Under the pieces are notes generated by a model, which made no database searches, was not told the origin of the DNA, and saw only the letters and a program-made list of their open reading frames with translations. From contig LLEY01000222.1 in assembly GCA_001414485.1 (NCBI GenBank), forward strand, positions 1 through 64,000: a DNA stretch of 64,000 nucleotides. Direction: 5' to 3'. Below are positions 1-12,603 of the stretch, one piece after another; position 1 is the first letter of the stretch, and each line of letters starts with the position of its first letter. The position numbers were made by a program, and so were the translations under genes. Origin of the DNA: Calycina herbarum (taxonomy: Eukaryota > Ascomycota > Leotiomycetes > Helotiales > Pezizellaceae).

Positions 1-571
1 AAAAAAAAAAAAAAAAAAAGCACGCAAAAGAGAGGAAGAAATGAAAGCATGATCCCCGAGCAGCCATGTCGCAACCCGCCTCGAAACCCTTCAACTCTTT
101 CCTCCCTTAACCCTAATACAGGTCTTCTCACACCTCTCTCCCAACCAAGAAAGTAACAAGTCACATCCCCCTCATGGAAACACTCGAGCCTCATTTTAAT
201 TCTTCATTCATTAATACTAGCACTGCCCCACCCACAACAAGCTAGCTTTCCTCCCCCCCATCCATCCTCCAATCCATCTTCCTTACTGTTTTAATTTTTT
301 TTCTTTCTGCGGAGACCAACAAACAAACTACTCGACTCGGGGTATCTACCTACAACAACCAACAAAAACCTGAACCATCTAAGATCAGATACAAAAACAT
401 AAAGCAAATTAAAATTAAAAAAAGCAAATTGATATCATATCATCACTCGCTAACCCGCCAGAATGCAGGGCTTTCGTTCTTTTTTTTCCTCTCGTCCATT
501 ACTCAACCATTCAACTGTTATGACGGCATTTGTATTATGTACGGGCCATCACATCCCCCCTTTTGAAACGC
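1..571. other. Intergenic / 3' flank, no gene seen
   Basis: This AT-rich stretch begins with a run of 19 A at the very edge of the window. It holds several further A- or T-runs and CT-rich tracts but no convincing ORF. Its right part should include the 3' UTR of the minus-strand channel gene that ends at 572. Confidence 0.6.
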
Positions 572-3318
572 TCAATAGTACACCTTCTCAGCCTAATTAA
601 ATGTGTTAGCAAAATAGATCTTGTTGAGTAGAATGGATACAACTTACCCAAAGAGGCGGCCTAGCATTCTCCTGATCCCAAACCAACTTATTCTTCTCAT
701 CAAGCGTACACCCATCATCAATACAAGGAATAACGCGACTGGTATGCAAAACCTCCTGTCGACTAACCCCCGAAACATCCCTCGGAATCCACAGAAGCGG
801 CGCCTCGCTAGTAACAGATGGAGGATAGTAAGCGTTTGCAGAAGTAGCCTCCTCATACAAATGATCAGGGTCCACAAGATCATGAGGAACAAGACGACGG
901 AGAGTATGGTAGTCGGTATAAACATGTGGAGCAAAGAACTTGCTGATGAAGTTGGGTTTCTTGTGTGGTACTATGCCGCTGGTGACTTGACCGTCCTTCT
1001 CTTCCTTGAGCTCCGCGCCGTGGGGGTGGAGTCCTGCTTCGAGTCCTTCGCGGAGGGATTCCTCCTCGGCTTCTAAAGATTTAGGAAGGTTGTACAAGAG
1101 AGGGTCGAGTGCAGAGTTGAGCGAAACATGGAATAGGACAGTGAAGACGAGGAAAACAACCATAAGAACCAGTGGACCCGGTGTAGCGGCAATACCGTAG
1201 AGTCCGATGAGACAGACCTCAGCAAGGTAGACACCGGTGAGAAGTTGTTGAAGTCCGCGGGGGTATATGAGACCCTTGGTATCGATCTGACTATCACTGA
1301 CAAAGAGGATGTTGTATCGGAAGGCGATATAGAAGAAAGACATTCCGATGGTAGCAAATCCAAGGATCAGTGGTGCGATGCAAGAATAGGTCAAGCCGAT
1401 GACAGCAATGTTGGTGAAAACTGGCATGGTGCTACCCCAAGAGATGGCGCTCAAGCTTGACCATTTCTGGTACATCTTTCTAGGTGTGTTGGCCAAGAAT
1501 TTGTACATGATCTTGAAGATGAAGAATCCAACGACCTGGGAAAGATAGCCCGAAGAGACGGTCAAACCTTGAACCAGAAAGTAATTGATGTAAAAGTTGG
1601 AGGCTTTTGGTAAGTTGGTGGCGAGTAGGGTTGGGATACCTGTTGGGTTTTTACTGATCGTGCTGATGAGAGTTGGAGCCGAGGAGGAGAGTGTGACCAC
1701 CAAGAAGACCTGAATGACCTGGAAGCAGAAATATGCGTTTTGAGTGAAGAGCTCAACTCTTGCCAGGGATGGTTCGCCAGCAAGCTTAGCAACAACTCTC
1801 ATGATGATTGGAACCAAGGACATGAGAATCGATAGCGCTACTGCAGGCAAAAGACCAGTAACAACACCCATGATGACACTAGGAATTGCGTTCAACCAGT
1901 GGAGCCATGCATACGTGTCCTTCAAATAGTTGATGTTGGAGATGAGACCAACGAACGCAACAGGAATGGCCCAGAAGATAATCAAAGCGGTAACGAAAGC
2001 AAGGACTGCAATTCGGCGTATGACTCGTTGCCACCAGCTAATTTTCAAAGACTTCCAGACAAGTTCCTTGGGGTTTACACCAATGTAACGGGGTGACACT
2101 AAGGATATGTTAGTAACAAATGGGGCCAAAAAGAAAGCGAAGAAAACATACTGTGAAGGGCCTGGTGATGTGATAGTGTTTGGAAAGCAGCCTGTGCGTC
2201 AGATTGATAGGCAAATTCGATGAAGACGCTTCCAACGAGTTTAGTCTCCCCAGCAAGGTAAGCAGCCTGGGCAGCTTCCGTCTCTGGAATAATGGTAGCC
2301 AACTGCTCACGCGCCCAGTCGATGGTATCAACCTTCTTTCCAATCAAACCAAATTTACCGAGTTTGTGAGATGGACGCTTCTTGGTTGGAATCCAGCGAC
2401 TGGCTACTGAGCCAGACTCGTTGCCCTGACCACTCTCAATCAGTTCTTCCTCGGCATTGGGGCCTCCATTCTTTGCTGCCTTTAGTCGTTCTCCGTTTGC
2501 CAGCTGGACAAGCTTCACTTCGGCAGCCTCCAACTTGTAAGCCACCTTGTCGCGTTCCTCAACCAACTCATCGACCTTCTCCGAGTCACGGGTGATCCAG
2601 ATTTTTCGGACTGCGCTACCAAAGACTCTTCGGAGTCTCGCCTCATCCAGATATTCGGTGGGGACAGAAGTAAACAGGACAGTTCTCGCCGAGATTCGGT
2701 TGGAATAGACGGGCGATAACAAGAAAGCCTGGCGTAAGTTGATGTAGAAAATGCTCTCTCTGGTGACCAAGAAAAGCACAAAACTAAAGAAGATGATCGC
2801 ACAGCCCGCGCTTCCAAAGTATCGGTATTTCCCACCCGAAGCGTCCTTGTCGATGTTGGCAAAAGAGAGCATGTTCAATTGACCTCCACCTCCGCCACCG
2901 GTGATGTTGATTGGGAAGAGGACGGGCCAGGTGATGCAGCATCCGACAAACATAATGACGACGGTCATGCGAAGGAATCGGAGGAAGAGGTATGCGTCAA
3001 TGGATTGATGTTGAAGAGCATAGGTATCGGGTATCTTCCAGAAGGGGCCAATCCAGTTGAACAAACCGGTTGGAAGAGGTTGGGTGCGCTCCCTAGACAA
3101 GTTAGGAGTGTGGATTGAGAGTATCGTGGAAGGATTGCAACTTACTGTTCGCGCAATGCGCCTAGGTAGGTTCTCGGGGAGTACCATCTTTGTTGTGACA
3201 TTCGCAACAAGAGGAAGATGGCCACATAAACTCCGGCCAGGACAGCTGTTGGGGTCAATGTTGAGATCAAGGCGGAGAGGGTGGTATTGGGAACATTGTC
3301 GGCGGGTTCGTCTGCCAT
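572..3318 (-). CDS. CSC1/OSCA-like calcium-permeable stress-gated cation channel (RSN1/DUF221 family)
   Basis: This is a predicted plasma-membrane, osmotically gated, calcium-permeable cation channel of the CSC1/RSN1/PHM7 family. I join exons 3318-3146, 3092-2152, 2098-648 and 592-572, giving 861 codons plus stop. The first helix (TAVLAGVYVAIFLLL) lies near residues 25-40 and is followed by RWYSPRTYLG. Two further membrane spans then precede the long cytosolic PHM7_cyt segment, with SVPTEYLDE at its start and the HHQALHMSPRYIGV junction at its end. The third exon carries the seven-helix RSN1_7TM core and an acidic cytosolic tail. The last exon is only 21 nt and restores the family's usual ending (PPLW..KVYY). 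Without it the ORF would run to 606 with a foreign tail. The splice sites are GTAAGT at 647 and TTAG at 593, with a GCTAAC branch. The upstream neighbour is divergent, 2.3 kb away. Confidence 0.93.
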
Positions 3319-3352
3319 GATTTCGATATGGGGGTCTGCCCTCGAAATGCGA

Positions 3353-3382
3353 TGGTGGTGGTGGTGGTGGTGGTGTTGTTGT
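3353..3382. repeat. (TGG)n(TTG)n microsatellite in the channel 5' leader
   Basis: About eight TGG units followed by TTG units lie some 35 nt upstream of the minus-strand channel start codon. In the transcript they would read as (CAA)n(CCA)n in the 5' UTR. A CT-rich leader continues beyond it. Confidence 0.8.
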
Positions 3383-5612
3383 TATTAGGGAATTCCTCGC
3401 GATTGACCTCGAGGGGTCGAGGGAAGGGGGTCGAGGGAAGGAGGGGAGGGAGGAAGGGAGTGGTGTGAGCTTGCTTTGAAGGAGCTCTTGTTCCTTGTTC
3501 CTTGGGCGAAGAAAGGATCGGGGAAAGGGCTCGAGGTTCAAGTACAAGTAGCAAATCGCGAAGTCAACCGCACAGACACTTTTCTGCTGGCGACCCCTAA
3601 AATTAAATGGTTGGCTGGGGGGCTGGCCTGGCGGCGTGGTGAAGAGGGCTGCGAGTGAAAGAAAGCAGGAAATGAGGAAATTGATCGACCAGCTACCCTT
3701 GTTATGACGTACCCACAAGCGATGTCGAGGGCCAGAATCCTGGTAACGATCACCTTGCGATCGAGTGCCTTGTTGTTGCGTTGCAGCAGAGTGAGAATTG
3801 GGCCAAATAAGTTGAGAGAGGAGTGCCGAGTTATGCAATGGCAAACGATGGAAAAACAGCTGTTGTTTTTCTTGTTTTGGCTGGAAATGTGGGATGACAC
3901 CGACGGAAGCACCGTGAAATGGGAGCAAATGAGGATCCTCGTCAATGTTTCACTCGTTTGGAGACGAGAATCTGGACAGTGGAGGAGGCGAGGGAACAAG
4001 TATTTATCAAGTGTCATCCTCCGACACCTGACGACAGCATCATGCTAACGACGGCCTTATCGACAGGGTCTCGAGAGATGGCTTCACGCGACGAATGAAT
4101 CTCCCACCAGCCATCATCGTGAAGCGTTTGATAACTTTGATGCTGCGCGCCAGGTGGTCTTGCAGAACCCTCTCCACTCAGGGCGGCAAGGGACATGACA
4201 TGGCATGGCATGGCACAGGTGTTACGCGCCCACCCGATCACGCACGTATGGGATACTTTAAATCCTTTGGTACGCTTCCGTATTACCACTATTACCACGG
4301 ATGCAGGTGAAACAAAGGTAGGAATTGCCGACCAAAGTGCTGTAGAGACACCAACATTTTGACGTTGACCGCCGCTAAGCTAGTAAGTACTTTGACATCC
4401 GACGGGAGCCATTCATTGATTGACAGCGGCTTGGCATCTGATTCAGTTGGATTGACTTCAGCTGAAAAAAAGAAGACACTTCCCCTCAGTGCGTGTAACC
4501 CGACTTTTCCCCCCAACCTTGTCAACCTGAGGATGGGAAGTGGACAAAGTCCAGACTATGAGGCTCAGCATGGCAGCAATTGAGGAGAGAAACTGCATCG
4601 CAATTGCATGCATTTCCCATGAATCTCATGTGGAAATTACAAGCTACGCGACCTTCCCCGGCCTGGCTTTGGAGGTGGACGGTCTTAAAGGGTCTGGCCC
4701 GCCTTGAGATCCTTGCAGAGCTGAGCTGAAGAGGTCGGGAGACGATCACCCTGCCCTGCCAATTAGAGAGCTTGAAACACTCGGAAAACTGGAGAAATAT
4801 AAAGAATCGGGACATTTTAATTTCTAGCAAGGAAGATGCGGAAACTCCACTTGATATAACCCTTGACCAGCTCAACGCGCAGCTTGAGAAGGCTCTTCAT
4901 GTTGCGGGGAAAAACGACGTTTCTTATGGCTTTTTCGAGCACGCTACAGGAGATCGCCGTCACTAGTTTATCACCACCTCGTGAAGACGTTCTGTTCCCG
5001 AAGAAAAAAATTGATAAACAACACTCTATTTGGCATTTATGATATCTTGGGATTGGGATTCTGAGAAACATCAGGTAGCTCTCCGGGTTTCCAAAACCCC
5101 CTCATGATGACCCGACACTTGCCGACACAAACCAACAGCAGATGAATGATTTTACGCAACGAGATGTACCATCGTCCACAACTCGACGAAAATAAAAAGG
5201 AAAACTCCAAAACCTTGGAGAGAGGTCAATTAGCATCTTGCGCATCTAGTCATGTTTTTGTTATATTTTAGTAGGTTGGCGTTAATTTACCATGTTACCA
5301 TTATAGAGGCTCGCGGAATATAGTATTTGGTCCATCGCGAGGCAGGTAGCTTCAGGTTACTTCCGTATCGTTCTTCGAAGGCACAGGAAGCGCTGCTCAT
5401 CATCTAGTTTGTTCCTCGTTCCGTTTGATATGTAGGTGGCTCTTTCCTGACCTGAAAATTCGTTTTCCGGTTACAGTTAGCGCCGGATGCTCATTTTGTA
5501 CCACCTTGACACTCTTCCAAGAGTGCTTCGTTTGCTATCTTCTTCAGCGGGGACCTTTTAATACCAAACGTCCACTCGATCCAGCTTAGAATACTCCAAA
5601 GTCGGAACAAAG
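3383..5612. other. Divergent intergenic region, no gene seen
   Basis: About 2.2 kb separates the minus-strand channel and the plus-strand exonuclease. The left part is pyrimidine-rich on the channel strand and is probably promoter and 5' UTR. Several 60-117-codon ORFs occur on both strands, but none has recognisable domains or sensible splice continuation. I see nothing coding here. Confidence 0.55.
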
Positions 5613-7060
5613 ATGTCTCATCATTGCGACCTCTGCCGGGTTACATTCAACAACCAAAAGAACTACGAAAATCACCTGAAATACTCTCCTCGACACCAAT
5701 CTCAGCAAGTACCTGCCAAGCCTCCACAACCCCGCCAGCCACGAAAAGCACTTGCATATTCTTCAAGTAGCAGCCAGAAAATCGATTTACAATCACCAAA
5801 GGCCCAAGAAAGAAAATCCAATTGGTCGGTGATTCCACTCTCTGATTCCCAAACAGTACTCGATGCTTTAGCAGTCCATGTTCACGCGGAGGAGACGCTT
5901 CGAGAGAGCAATTACATTACTCGACCGTTTGATCCTGAAGATTATGTTGGTCGGAGAAAATGTGTTAATTGCAAGAGTAAGTTTTTTGACTAGATTTGGA
6001 TTCATTAATTGATGCTGAATCGATGCAGGGAAGGAAAAATACGCGGTTGATCGAGAAGGAGAAGTTCGGGAATGCAGTTTTCATCCCAAACGGTTGGCAA
6101 AAGCGGACCCAAAGGTAAGAGCTTGCGATTACTTCAGGTGTCGAATTATTCTTCTGAAAAGAGCTCACAATTTTATAGGACCCCGGTGGTGTCAGACTAT
6201 GGCTCTGCTGCAATTCAGCAGGCGAAGGATGTCAAAAGGAGCCAGAGCACAAATTTCAACACGGTATTCAATACACCTGTCACAAGGACTTCCTCCAAAC
6301 ACCACCAGCCTCGTCCGAGAACCGAAAGTACCAAGCCGTCACCCTCGATTGCGAAATGGCAGGCGTAGCTAGCGGAGCCAGTGAAGCGATCCTCCTTTGC
6401 GTGACAGAATACGTTTCCGGAGCTGTCATAATCAACAAATACGTCTCACCCCCCGAAATGATTACCACAATGCGTTCGACCGTCCACGGAGTTTCTCGAA
6501 AGACACTTAACATCGCAATTGGAAACGGCGAGGCACTAGATGGCTGGAAAGGAGCACGCGAGGAATTATGGAAGTACATTGATGGCGATACCATCCTCAT
6601 CGGCCACGCCTTGGAGAACGATTTGAACGCTCTACGTCTTATCCATCCACGCATCGTTGACTCGGGAATTCTGGCAAAGAAGACAGTGGATATCTCGTGG
6701 CGATCATTCGGATTGAGGATTCTGTGCGAGGAACTTCTTGATATCGAGTTTAGACAGAATAAAGGCGGGATTCATGATTGTCTTGAGGATGTCCTGGCGA
6801 CGAGGGAGGTGGTGTTATTTTGTACTCGCAATCGAGAGGCTTTTCGGGATTGGGCTGCGAGGAAGAAGATCGAGGAGACGAACAAGAGGGAGGAGGAGAA
6901 AAAGAAGAATGAAGAGGCGAGGGAAGCCAAGAGGAAGGCGGAGGAGGAAAATAAGGTTGAGGAGGAGAGGAGGAAGCAAGAGCAGTTGAGGAAGGAGGCG
7001 CTTGCTGTTCAGACTTTCATGCACCGAGCTGAGCTTTCTGGGGTGACGGTTTCTACTTGA
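5613..7060 (+). CDS. C2H2 zinc-finger DEDDh RNA exonuclease (REX/REXO4-like)
   Basis: This is a predicted 3'-5' RNA exonuclease of the REX3/REXO1/REXO4 group. Exons 5613-5976, 6029-6114 and 6179-7060 give 443 aa. The N-terminus has a C2H2 finger (CDLC...HLKYSPRH) at residues 5-27. A second CxxC...CxxH knuckle (CVNC...CSFH) spans the first intron near residues 119-142. The exonuclease fold begins at TLDCEM (ExoI, DxE) near residue 207. It continues with HALENDLNALRL (ExoII) and HDCLEDVLATREV (ExoIII, H-x4-D). All acidic catalytic residues are present, so it should be active. The last ~55 residues form a charged Lys/Glu coiled coil before the stop. Introns have GTAAGT/GCAG and GTAAGA/TATAG borders. 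The zinc modules suggest a structured or nucleolar RNA substrate; the exact target is not predictable. Confidence 0.9.
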
Positions 7061-9083
7061 TGCTGGGTCGGATTGAAGGGTTTGCGCTGGGGAGACCTGC
7101 TGGGGCTTGAGGTCTGTCTTTGCAATTATGATTTATGATGCTGGAGCGCGGAGTTTATAGGTAGTCTTTTATATGATACCCGGACGCGATCAAAAAGTGT
7201 TTTTTCCCCCCCAAGGAAGCAGTCATAATTTCCATAGTCTATTGAAGAATTGTCAAAGAAAAGAGTCGTCTTCAGGAGTCTCGAATTGAGTGATAAATCC
7301 CACCAGTATATCTCAAACCTCTCTGGATTTATTTTTGATATAGCTCTACGTACGCTAATAATTGTTTTGAACTTGTGGAGTAGTAAGCGGAGCAACGACA
7401 GTAGCCCTTTGAGACTCCGAAATTGAGAGACGAAGAAACTCAACTTTTCAAAGCGCTTCCCAAGTATCTCATCGCGAGAAAATTGTATTCCCAATATTAA
7501 AGATCTCCAGCGCAATTGGTGATTGATATTCGGTAGTGGGGTTATCTAGTGGGGCACTTTGTCTCCCTCAAATATCTTGGTCTCTATATGACGGGCTTGT
7601 TGATCTTATTTGTAGCCGGCAAGCAGCTGATTCCATCCCGATTTCCAATCGGACACTCTCAAAAGCAATCCATTCACAGATTAGTAGGAATAGAAATAAT
7701 TCGCAGAAGTAACCCCGCAAGCGAACCAAAGCGGGCTTGTGATTCCCCACCCCCACAAGTGGGGCCACAACCCCAAAATATTACTCATAATCCTAAATAG
7801 CAACATGTTGTTCAAAAAAACGCGCCTATCAGCGCCCGCTTGGCTGTATGTCTTCCCCAAACTGAATTTGTACACCGTTCCCAAGCTAATCGATCTATAC
7901 AGTAGTGGTACAGCGTCTCACTCGTATACATGCGATTTATGAGAAGACCCTCGGTTCGATTCCGAGAGTGGTGAGTACTCATGCAATGCCTGAAAAATTG
8001 ATATATCAATACTGATAGACACAGGGCATATACAACACTCAAATCGTTGAGAAATTTATTTTTGCTCGGGGTTGAAAGTTTTTTAACGAGTATTTTCTTT
8101 TGGGGTGGCCTGGGGAAAGATAGTTTTGTCACTGGATTATTCTTATACCAGCCTTTGTTCGAAAACTGGCCTTTCATTTTATTTTGTTTGCCATTGTTCA
8201 CGATGCTACTACTTGTAGAGAAGCGGTAAACATCCATCGTCGCCTCTTTTTTTGTTTTGTCGAGGATCGTTTGGGGATTCCAATCTTTTTGTCTTTCTTT
8301 AAGAAAGGGTTGGTAGGCGTATATAAAGTGAAATTTCAACGAGGGCAATACAATGGCTTTGTCTACTGATGAATTCAAAATCGCCTATTCCGAGCGAGAG
8401 ATGTTGGAGTAGGGAGGGGGGGAGGTCTCACTGATCTGAAAGGAGACTAGTAGGTCCCCGGAAAGTGAAAGTTCAGAGGTATAGTAGTTCCTCAATCCAA
8501 TTTGCTACTCGATTACTGAGAATCATCATTTCTACTTGACCCAGAATCGTTCTTTTCTCCAAGAGACTTGGACGTGGTTTGCCAGGCTTTGTTGCAAACC
8601 CGAAATGCGGCTGATTTGAAGCGGTGTAGAGTAACAGTCTTTGAAAGATGCTAAAATGAATCAGCTAATCACAGAATGTCCTAACAAACCTGCATTACCA
8701 GCATCATACAGTAGCTCTGGAAACTCAATTGTGTTGACCGCTTTAGCTTGGAACAGAGCAAAACTTGAAAGGGGAGAATCATCAAGTCACAGCCCAAAAT
8801 AACCACCACTTCACGTATCCCCACGTTTCCACGCAGCAGCAAATCCACCATTCACCATTATAACAGGCGTTAGTAATTCAAACCTCGTATTTCTAGAACA
8901 ATTCGCTCCGTATGTGTTGCCACCATTATCCTTCTGTCAGCCCTGCATGCTACGGCTACAGCCAACACGGGCACTGCACAAAAGCGGACAAAACGCCACC
9001 AGCTGTGGATATCGACTGCTCCATGTATTTGTATTTGTACCACACAATCTTCAAACTCGACAAGACCTGAGGAAATACGAATC
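7061..9083. other. Intergenic region with one tRNA-like relic
   Basis: About 2 kb lies between the exonuclease and the RING-finger gene. Apart from the tRNA-like sequence at 7891-7974 it is AT-rich with T-runs. A 188-codon minus-strand ORF at 7812-8378 overlaps the tRNA relic and resembles no family; I regard it as chance. Confidence 0.5.
7891..7974 (+). tRNA. tRNA-Thr(CGU)-like sequence with a 12-nt intron, probably a pseudogene
   Basis: The T-arm is perfect: a 5-bp CTCGG/CCGAG stem around TTCGATT at 7950-7966, which also gives an ideal B box. The anticodon stem TCTCA/TGAGA (7916-7920 and 7939-7943) encloses a 19-nt loop. That loop reads as CT-CGT-A, then a 12-nt intron at the canonical position after base 37. 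The AGTGGTA of the D loop is preserved. However, the D stem does not pair, and only about 4 of 7 acceptor pairs form against 3' AGTGGTG. It is therefore most likely a decayed tRNA-Thr(CGU) gene. A functional copy is less likely. Confidence 0.45.
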
Positions 9084-12000
9084 ATGGAGTCTGAGATGGA
9101 AAATCGTGGTCTGGTGGATTTGGAGAAGGAGTTGACTTGTTCTGTAAGTTCTCTTTCTATATGTGCTCGGGCGAAACAAGGTTGCGGGGCTGGGAAGCAC
9201 GACAACTTCGAGTGTTGCGCCGGAACTTCTCCCAACCCCAATTCTCATGATGAAGATACCAGATACTGATCGTAATTCTGTTGTCATAGATATGTACCGA
9301 AGTCCTCTATCAACCCCTCACTCTCCTCGACTGCCTGCACACCTTCTGCGGCGCCTGCCTTAAAGAATGGTTCCGATGGCAGCTGTCGAATAGTCGCAAT
9401 GCCCAAACTCCTCTTGCGCCTGGCACGACGCCTTATACATGCCCATCATGTCGCGATCCGGTGCGAAATACACGGCACGATTCGAGAGTCACCACGCTCC
9501 TAGAGATGTTCTTGGCGGCGAATCCGAGCAAAGGCAGAACACAGGAGGAGAAGGAGGAATTGGCAAAGAAATACAAGGTGGGAGATGAGGTTATGGGCAA
9601 GGTTGAGACGAGGGAGAAGAGTTTAAGAGAGAGGAGAGCAGAAGACGAGGATCGCAGATTGGTGGACGAGGTTAGGAATCTCAGTCTGAGGGAGGTGGGG
9701 GTTGCGGGGGAGGGCACTGGAGAGAGGAGGGAGAGGAGAAGGAGAGAGGATTCTAGATTGCGACCTTCACAGCAGAGTTCGAGCAGGGAACAAAGCAGGG
9801 ATAGCCGGAGTGGGGATGATAGGGAAAGGAGGAGGCGGAGAGAGGCTGATTCTGCGAGGAGAAGGACCAGAGATGGTGCTACTCTGCGAACGGATTCGGA
9901 TAATGGGTCGGAGAGGAGACGGAGGAGGAGTGATGCTGAATCGACTAGACGGCATGAGGAAACAAATCGAACGGCAGCCCGCCAGATTGAGCATCAATCT
10001 TCCTTGCGATCGTTGATAAGTTCTTCGGACGTCGACTCTCAGGATATGGAGGAGGAAATTCTACGTCAAATTCGGGAGGAGGGACTTTTGGATGGAATTG
10101 ATTTGGAGAATATTGATGTCAGCCAGGAAGATCAGATTAGTGAGAGAATAGCTGAAGCGTTTCGAAGAAGACAGGCCGAGAAAGCAAGACAAGAGAGGGA
10201 GAGGAGGAGGTCCGCCGATCAAAGAAGACAAGCTCGAACTTCAGAACCTGGATCAAGGGAGGCATCTGGAGATGATAGAAGTTTAAGAAGGCGGGCCCAT
10301 TCCAGAAACACCAGTGCAGTAAGCCAGGGTGACGAACCAAGCAGACCACCTCCGTCCATGAGTCAGGCTCATGCTGCCCAACTGGGAGTTCACAGTCAAG
10401 AGGAGGGACATCATAGAAGGCGGGCCAGTAGTAGTCGAAGCTCTACCGCACCTACTCCTGTAGCAGATCCCCTAGCAAGACCAGCTGCACGATCATCTAC
10501 CGATTTGAGCAGCAGACCTCGGTCAATGGATATGAGCACTCAACGGCCTCATGTCACTACAGATTCGAGAAGTACGACAGATCCTGCGAGCCAAAGGTCT
10601 ACTGAAGTTTCTACCTCTTCCCAAGAACCAAAGCAAGCTTCAAATTCTAGCCCTCGATTGGGAACAACTTCCCGTATGGAGGATTCCTCACCACAAGCGC
10701 CTGGCCCAGCTTCGCCAACGCGAAGAGCACCTCCAGCGGAAATATCAGTTCCCTCTTCTTCACTTGCTGTAGTATCTTCACCAGTTGAACAGAATTTAAT
10801 GCCAGCACCACTTTCTCCGGGCCATTCTCCTAGCCACTCTCCTAAACATTCGCCACGTACTTCGCTCTCCGATAGAGCTTTCGCACTGTCGAGTGGTACG
10901 AGACCAACATCTTCTTCATCAGCTTCGCAAGGTCATAGGACCAGAGCACCCTTATATCCAGAGCCTTCTGTGACTTGTGCTCGTTGCTCTAGCCCCCATA
11001 TTGAATATGACTTGCATTACAATTGTGGTATCTGCCATGGTGGTAATTACAACGTCTGTCTTCGATGCTTTCGAACTGCCAATTTCAAAGGATGTTTGCA
11101 CTGGTTCGGATTTGGTTACACTGCTTGGACCAATTGGGAGGCTTTGATACGATCTGGCGATCTACCATCAAATGCAGAAAAGCCGCATATGCTCATAGCA
11201 AGTCGATATATTCGACCCAAGTCAACTCCAGGAGGGGCCGAGGGACGAAAAACACTCACCAATGAAGATCCCCTGAAACGGCTTCAAAGTGGTGTTTTTT
11301 GCGCAAATTGTCTCGCCTGGACAAATCAGTGTTATTGGCGCTGCGATTTCTGCAATGAAGGAGATTGGGGATTCTGCAATAATTGTGTAAATCAGGGAAA
11401 ATGTTGTACACATTCTCTTCTCCCATTAACATTCAAACCGCCCGAAACCTCTGATGTACCTCCCATGTCACCAATCCAGGGCCAACTTATGCCAGCATCT
11501 GCTACGATACTCACAGGTCCGGATGTCATGGATATTGGACGCTTCAAACCCTTGACTTTCTCCACCGCTTGCGATGTATGTCGTTCCCCCATCGCCCCAA
11601 CGACAACAAGATTCCACTGTCTCTCTTGTACTAGTAGTAAAGTACCCAATCGTCAACCAGGCGACTATGATATCTGCACGAATTGCTATACAAGACTCGT
11701 AACCAATCGTCGTATCAGCGTCGAAAACGGCCTCAAAGGGTGGCGACGCTGTCTCGAAGGCCACCGTATGATAATCATAGGTTTTGAATCTAATCACGGT
11801 GGTCAACGACGTCTCATCGCCTCAGACCTCATAGGAGGATGGCTTCTTCGGACTGAAGCCTTCCCCTCTACGGATTTTCCCGAGTTGCAAAAATGGTCTT
11901 GGGGCGAAACCGAGCAGCAGAGGAAGCTAGTTACGAATAATGTTATGAATACCATCCCGCCTTCGGTCCCGGGGTTTGAACAGGAAACGGGGTTCCCGCC

Positions 12001-12190
12001 CGAGGGAGGCACGGGGATGAGGTGTGTGGCTAGGTGGAGTTGGTACCCTGAGGAAGGGGCGGATGATGAGTTGGCTTTTCCGAAGGGGGCGGAGATTAGG
12101 GAGTGTGAGGACGTTAATGGGGAGTGGTGGCATGGGACTTATATGGGGAGACGGGGGTTGTTTCCTAGTGTTTATGGGAGAGTGATTTAG
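9084..12190 (+). CDS. RING finger, three zinc modules and C-terminal SH3: putative E3 ubiquitin ligase
   Basis: Exons 9084-9143 and 9290-12190 give 986 aa. The intron splits the RING finger between its first two cysteines and the rest: LTCS|ICTEVLYQPLTLLDCLHTFCGACL, then CPSC. This is CHFR-like spacing at residues 18-73. Residues ~100-560 are disordered, Arg/Ser/Glu-rich then Ser/Pro-rich. Three cysteine-rich modules follow near residues 578-625 (CARC..CGIC..CLRC), 690-730 (CANC..CDFC..CNNC) and 778-845 (CDVC..CLSC..CTNC, ending CLEGHRM). They resemble ZZ-type fingers. The C-terminal ~55 residues are an SH3 domain (ARWSWYPEE..DELAFPKG..I, WWHGTYMGRRGLFPS.Y). The combination predicts an E3 ligase recruited to proline-rich partners through SH3. 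Substrates are unknown. Confidence 0.88.
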
Positions 12191-12603
12191 TGGTTCTGGT
12201 TAGGTTCTGTGAGGGGCTTGATCTGTGAGGGAGGGGGGTTTTTTTTGATTTTTTATCTTTGATACCTGGTTCTTTTGATGATTTTCTCATGATACGAGGT
12301 TTTATTTAATTTCTAGTTTTTTTTTGATGAGATATGATGATATGAATGATACTAGTATGGCAGTTTTGGACGTTTGGCTTTTGGTGTTATTGGTGTTTCG
12401 TCGATACTTTGTTTGAATTTTGCAATTCTCTAATTGAAGGGCTTATTTAAATACTGTGGCTGCACTTCAGACGAACATAGACCTGGATTTGTGACCTCAG
12501 TGAATACGTTTCCACCCAGCAAAACCCAAATATCTAGTTCAAGATAGATTTAGTAAAACCGGAAATTCGAGTTTGCTCTAGTTTCTCTTCTTTCTTTCCG
12601 CGG

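Noticed and set aside
2099..3928. Upstream extension of the channel reading frame to 3928
   Set aside because: The added ~200 codons read through intron 1 and the 5' leader and are low-complexity; the true start is the ATG at 3318 in another frame.
3704..4048. 114-codon plus-strand ORF
   Set aside because: No recognisable features; it lies in the channel's probable leader region.
7812..8378. 188-codon minus-strand ORF
   Set aside because: It overlaps the tRNA-like sequence, has no domain, signal peptide or splice logic, and lies in AT-rich DNA.
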